14,242 nucleotides of DNA. Source: Fimenecus sp045594645. Its GTDB lineage: Bacteria > Bacillota > Clostridia > Oscillospirales > Acutalibacteraceae. The notes below the pieces were generated by a model. It searched no databases, had not been told where the DNA came from, and worked only from the letters and a program-made list of their open reading frames with translations. The stretch covers positions 1-14,242 of the forward strand of contig JAZNYY010000063.1 of assembly GCA_045594645.1 (NCBI GenBank), read 5' to 3'. Shown piece by piece: positions 12,971 through 14,242 of the stretch; position 1 is the stretch's first letter, and every line of letters begins with the position of its first letter. A program made the translations under genes and the position numbers.

Positions 12971-13516
12971 ATGAATAAAAGAAAACAGATTTCATTCAAA
13001 GTAGCGTTGGGCGGAGTTACGGCGGCTCTGTCAGTTTTGTTAATGATTGCGGCGGGGCTTACTTCAACCCTCGTTTATGTAATACCAATGTTTACAGGGG
13101 CACTTTTAATGGTGCTTGTAATTGAATTGGGTTCAGGATTTGCAACTGCGGTTTATGTTGCAGTTTCTGCGGTTTCATTGCTGGTTTTGGGCAATAAAGA
13201 AGCAGCAGTAATGTATGTTACTTTTTTTGGATATTATCCTATAATCAAAGGCCTGCTTGAAAAGTATTTGAAGCCTATTTTGTGCTGGATTGTTAAATAC
13301 ATCATTTTCAATGTGGCTATGGTGGCATCGTATTTTGTTGTCACAAAAATCTTTATGATTTCGATGGAAGATATAGAAACTTTTGGTAAGTGGGCACTTC
13401 TGTTGTTATTGCTTGCAGGCAATGTGGTTTTTGCAATGTACGATGTGCTTCTTACAAGACTTGTAACCATATACTTTTACCGATGGCAAAAATATATAAA
13501 AAGGGTGTTTAAGTAG
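12971..13516 (+). CDS. Small polytopic membrane protein, function unknown
   Basis: 181 residues with a basic N-terminus (MNKRKQ) and about five hydrophobic segments, near residues 12-32, 35-52, 58-75, 104-124 and 138-160, ending in a basic tail ('RWQKYIKRVFK'). The short tightly packed helices and 'KEAAVMYVTFFGYYPIIKGLLEKY' between them recall small integral proteins such as ECF-transporter S components or DUF2232-like proteins. I recognise no diagnostic motif, so no substrate is proposed. The start is 1 base after the preceding stop and has no good ribosome site, so it is likely coupled to the J-like gene. The radC-like gene begins 2 bases after its TAG. Confidence 0.72.
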   Translation: MNKRKQISFKVALGGVTAALSVLLMIAAGLTSTLVYVIPMFTGALLMVLVIELGSGFATAVYVAVSAVSLLVLGNKEAAVMYVTFFGYYPIIKGLLEKYLKPILCWIVKYIIFNVAMVASYFVVTKIFMISMEDIETFGKWALLLLLLAGNVVFAMYDVLLTRLVTIYFYRWQKYIKRVFK

Positions 13517-13517
13517 A

Positions 13518-14242
13518 ATGGCGCAAAAACCCATAACTATGTATGAAAACCGAAAAAGAGAAAAATATGGCGTTGAGGGTAATGTGACGAAAATACCTTC
13601 AAAGAAAAAAAGTACAGTTAAAATTGAGAATGTTCACGCAGGTCATCGCGAAAGACTGCGTGAACGCTTTTTAAAAGAGGGGCTTGATAATTTTCAAAAC
13701 CACAATGCTCTTGAGCTCCTACTTTTTTATTCAATTCCTCAGAAAAACACAAATGAAGAGGCTCATGCCCTGATTGATACTTTTGGTTCTATTTCAGAGG
13801 TGTTTGATGCAAGCTATGAGGATTTGTGCAGTGTAAAGGGTATTGGACCGCATACCGCTATACTCATTAAGCTTATGCCCGAGCTTTTCAGGAAATATGA
13901 GGTAGATAAGTTAAACACTGAAGAGGTATTCTTAAACGATTCCGAACTTGCTGCCGAATATGCGTGTAAGTTTTTTAAAGGAATTACAGAAGAAAAGTTG
14001 TATCTTATCAGCCTTGATTCCCGTTGCAGATTAATAAGTTTTGATTTAATCAGCGAGGGCACAATGAATTCCACCCCAGTAAACACAAGACTTATAATAG
14101 AAAAATCCATCAAAAATAAGGCTGCAAGTATTATTCTGGTACATAATCATCCTACGGGAATAACAGCACCTTCAAAGTCGGATGTTGACGCAACAAGTAA
14201 ACTTGCGTATGTGCTTAAGCAGTCAAATATAAAGCTTGATGA
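13518..14242 (+). CDS. RadC-family JAB/MPN-domain protein, 3' end outside window
   Basis: The frame from ATG 13518 stays open to the window end, with 241 complete codons visible. The RadC/UPF0758 layout is clear: 'GHRERLRERFLKEGLDNFQNHNALELLLFYSIPQKNTN', then a helix-hairpin-helix-like 'LCSVKGIGPHTAILIKL', then the JAB/MPN domain with the JAMM-type zinc motif 'HNHPTG' followed by 'PSKSDVDAT' (His-x-His and Asp). RadC proteins were once named DNA repair proteins, but their biochemical role remains unsettled. The first 40 or so residues are a basic, Lys-rich extension before the conserved core. AAGGGTG (13500-13506) is a weak ribosome site about 11 bases upstream. The final part of the JAB domain is not visible. 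Confidence 0.9.
   Translation, partial: MAQKPITMYENRKREKYGVEGNVTKIPSKKKSTVKIENVHAGHRERLRERFLKEGLDNFQNHNALELLLFYSIPQKNTNEEAHALIDTFGSISEVFDASYEDLCSVKGIGPHTAILIKLMPELFRKYEVDKLNTEEVFLNDSELAAEYACKFFKGITEEKLYLISLDSRCRLISFDLISEGTMNSTPVNTRLIIEKSIKNKAASIILVHNHPTGITAPSKSDVDATSKLAYVLKQSNIKLD

Overview
The window looks like a chromosomal segment of an anaerobic, low-GC member of the Clostridia (Bacillota), probably a gut-type lineage. This is inferred from strong AGGAGG-type ribosome sites, A/T-rich promoters, split transketolase genes, a DUF5685/J-domain-like gene pair and an oxygen-sensitive iron-sulfur flavoenzyme complex. The species cannot be named from the sequence alone.

Layout, left to right. 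(1) 1-1244: the 3' end of an RluA-family pseudouridine synthase gene, then a Cof-type HAD phosphatase. (2) 1223-1499: a non-coding, TA-flanked, highly structured inverted-repeat element (MITE-like) whose left terminal repeat supplies the last codons and stop of the HAD gene. (3) 1513-3305: transketolase N- and C-terminal subunit genes, overlapping by 4 nt. (4) 3376-4416: a membrane-anchored metallophosphoesterase. (5) 4417-4624: a pair of inverted palindromic repeats and a terminator. (6) 4625-5308, minus strand: a PHP-domain phosphoesterase, the only reverse-strand gene, with its own promoter divergent from the next operon. (7) 5483-10395: three tightly packed genes for an Stn-type (Sporomusa-type Nfn) electron-bifurcating transhydrogenase. 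(8) 10396-10637: REP-like palindromes, a terminator and a promoter. (9) 10638-13516: metF, a DUF5685 gene, a J-like/TPR/Cys-rich protein and a small membrane protein. (10) 13518 to the window end: a RadC-family gene, truncated by the window.

The main result is the 5483-10395 operon. A NuoE/HydC-like subunit and a NuoF/HydB-like subunit with an extra two-cluster ferredoxin tail form what looks like a HydBC-type bifurcating core. The third subunit is not a hydrogenase. It is a NuoG-like [2Fe-2S]/[4Fe-4S] scaffold with a complete GltD/NfnB-like FAD and NAD(P)H module inserted, and no H-cluster domain. That is the architecture described for StnC, so the predicted reaction links NADH, NADPH and ferredoxin pools. 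The next gene downstream encodes methylenetetrahydrofolate reductase (MetF) without a MetV partner; it has its own predicted promoter and follows a predicted terminator, so the link is one of neighbourhood rather than demonstrated co-transcription.

No rRNA, tRNA, CRISPR array, transposase or prophage gene was seen. No gene-free stretch exceeds 300 bases.
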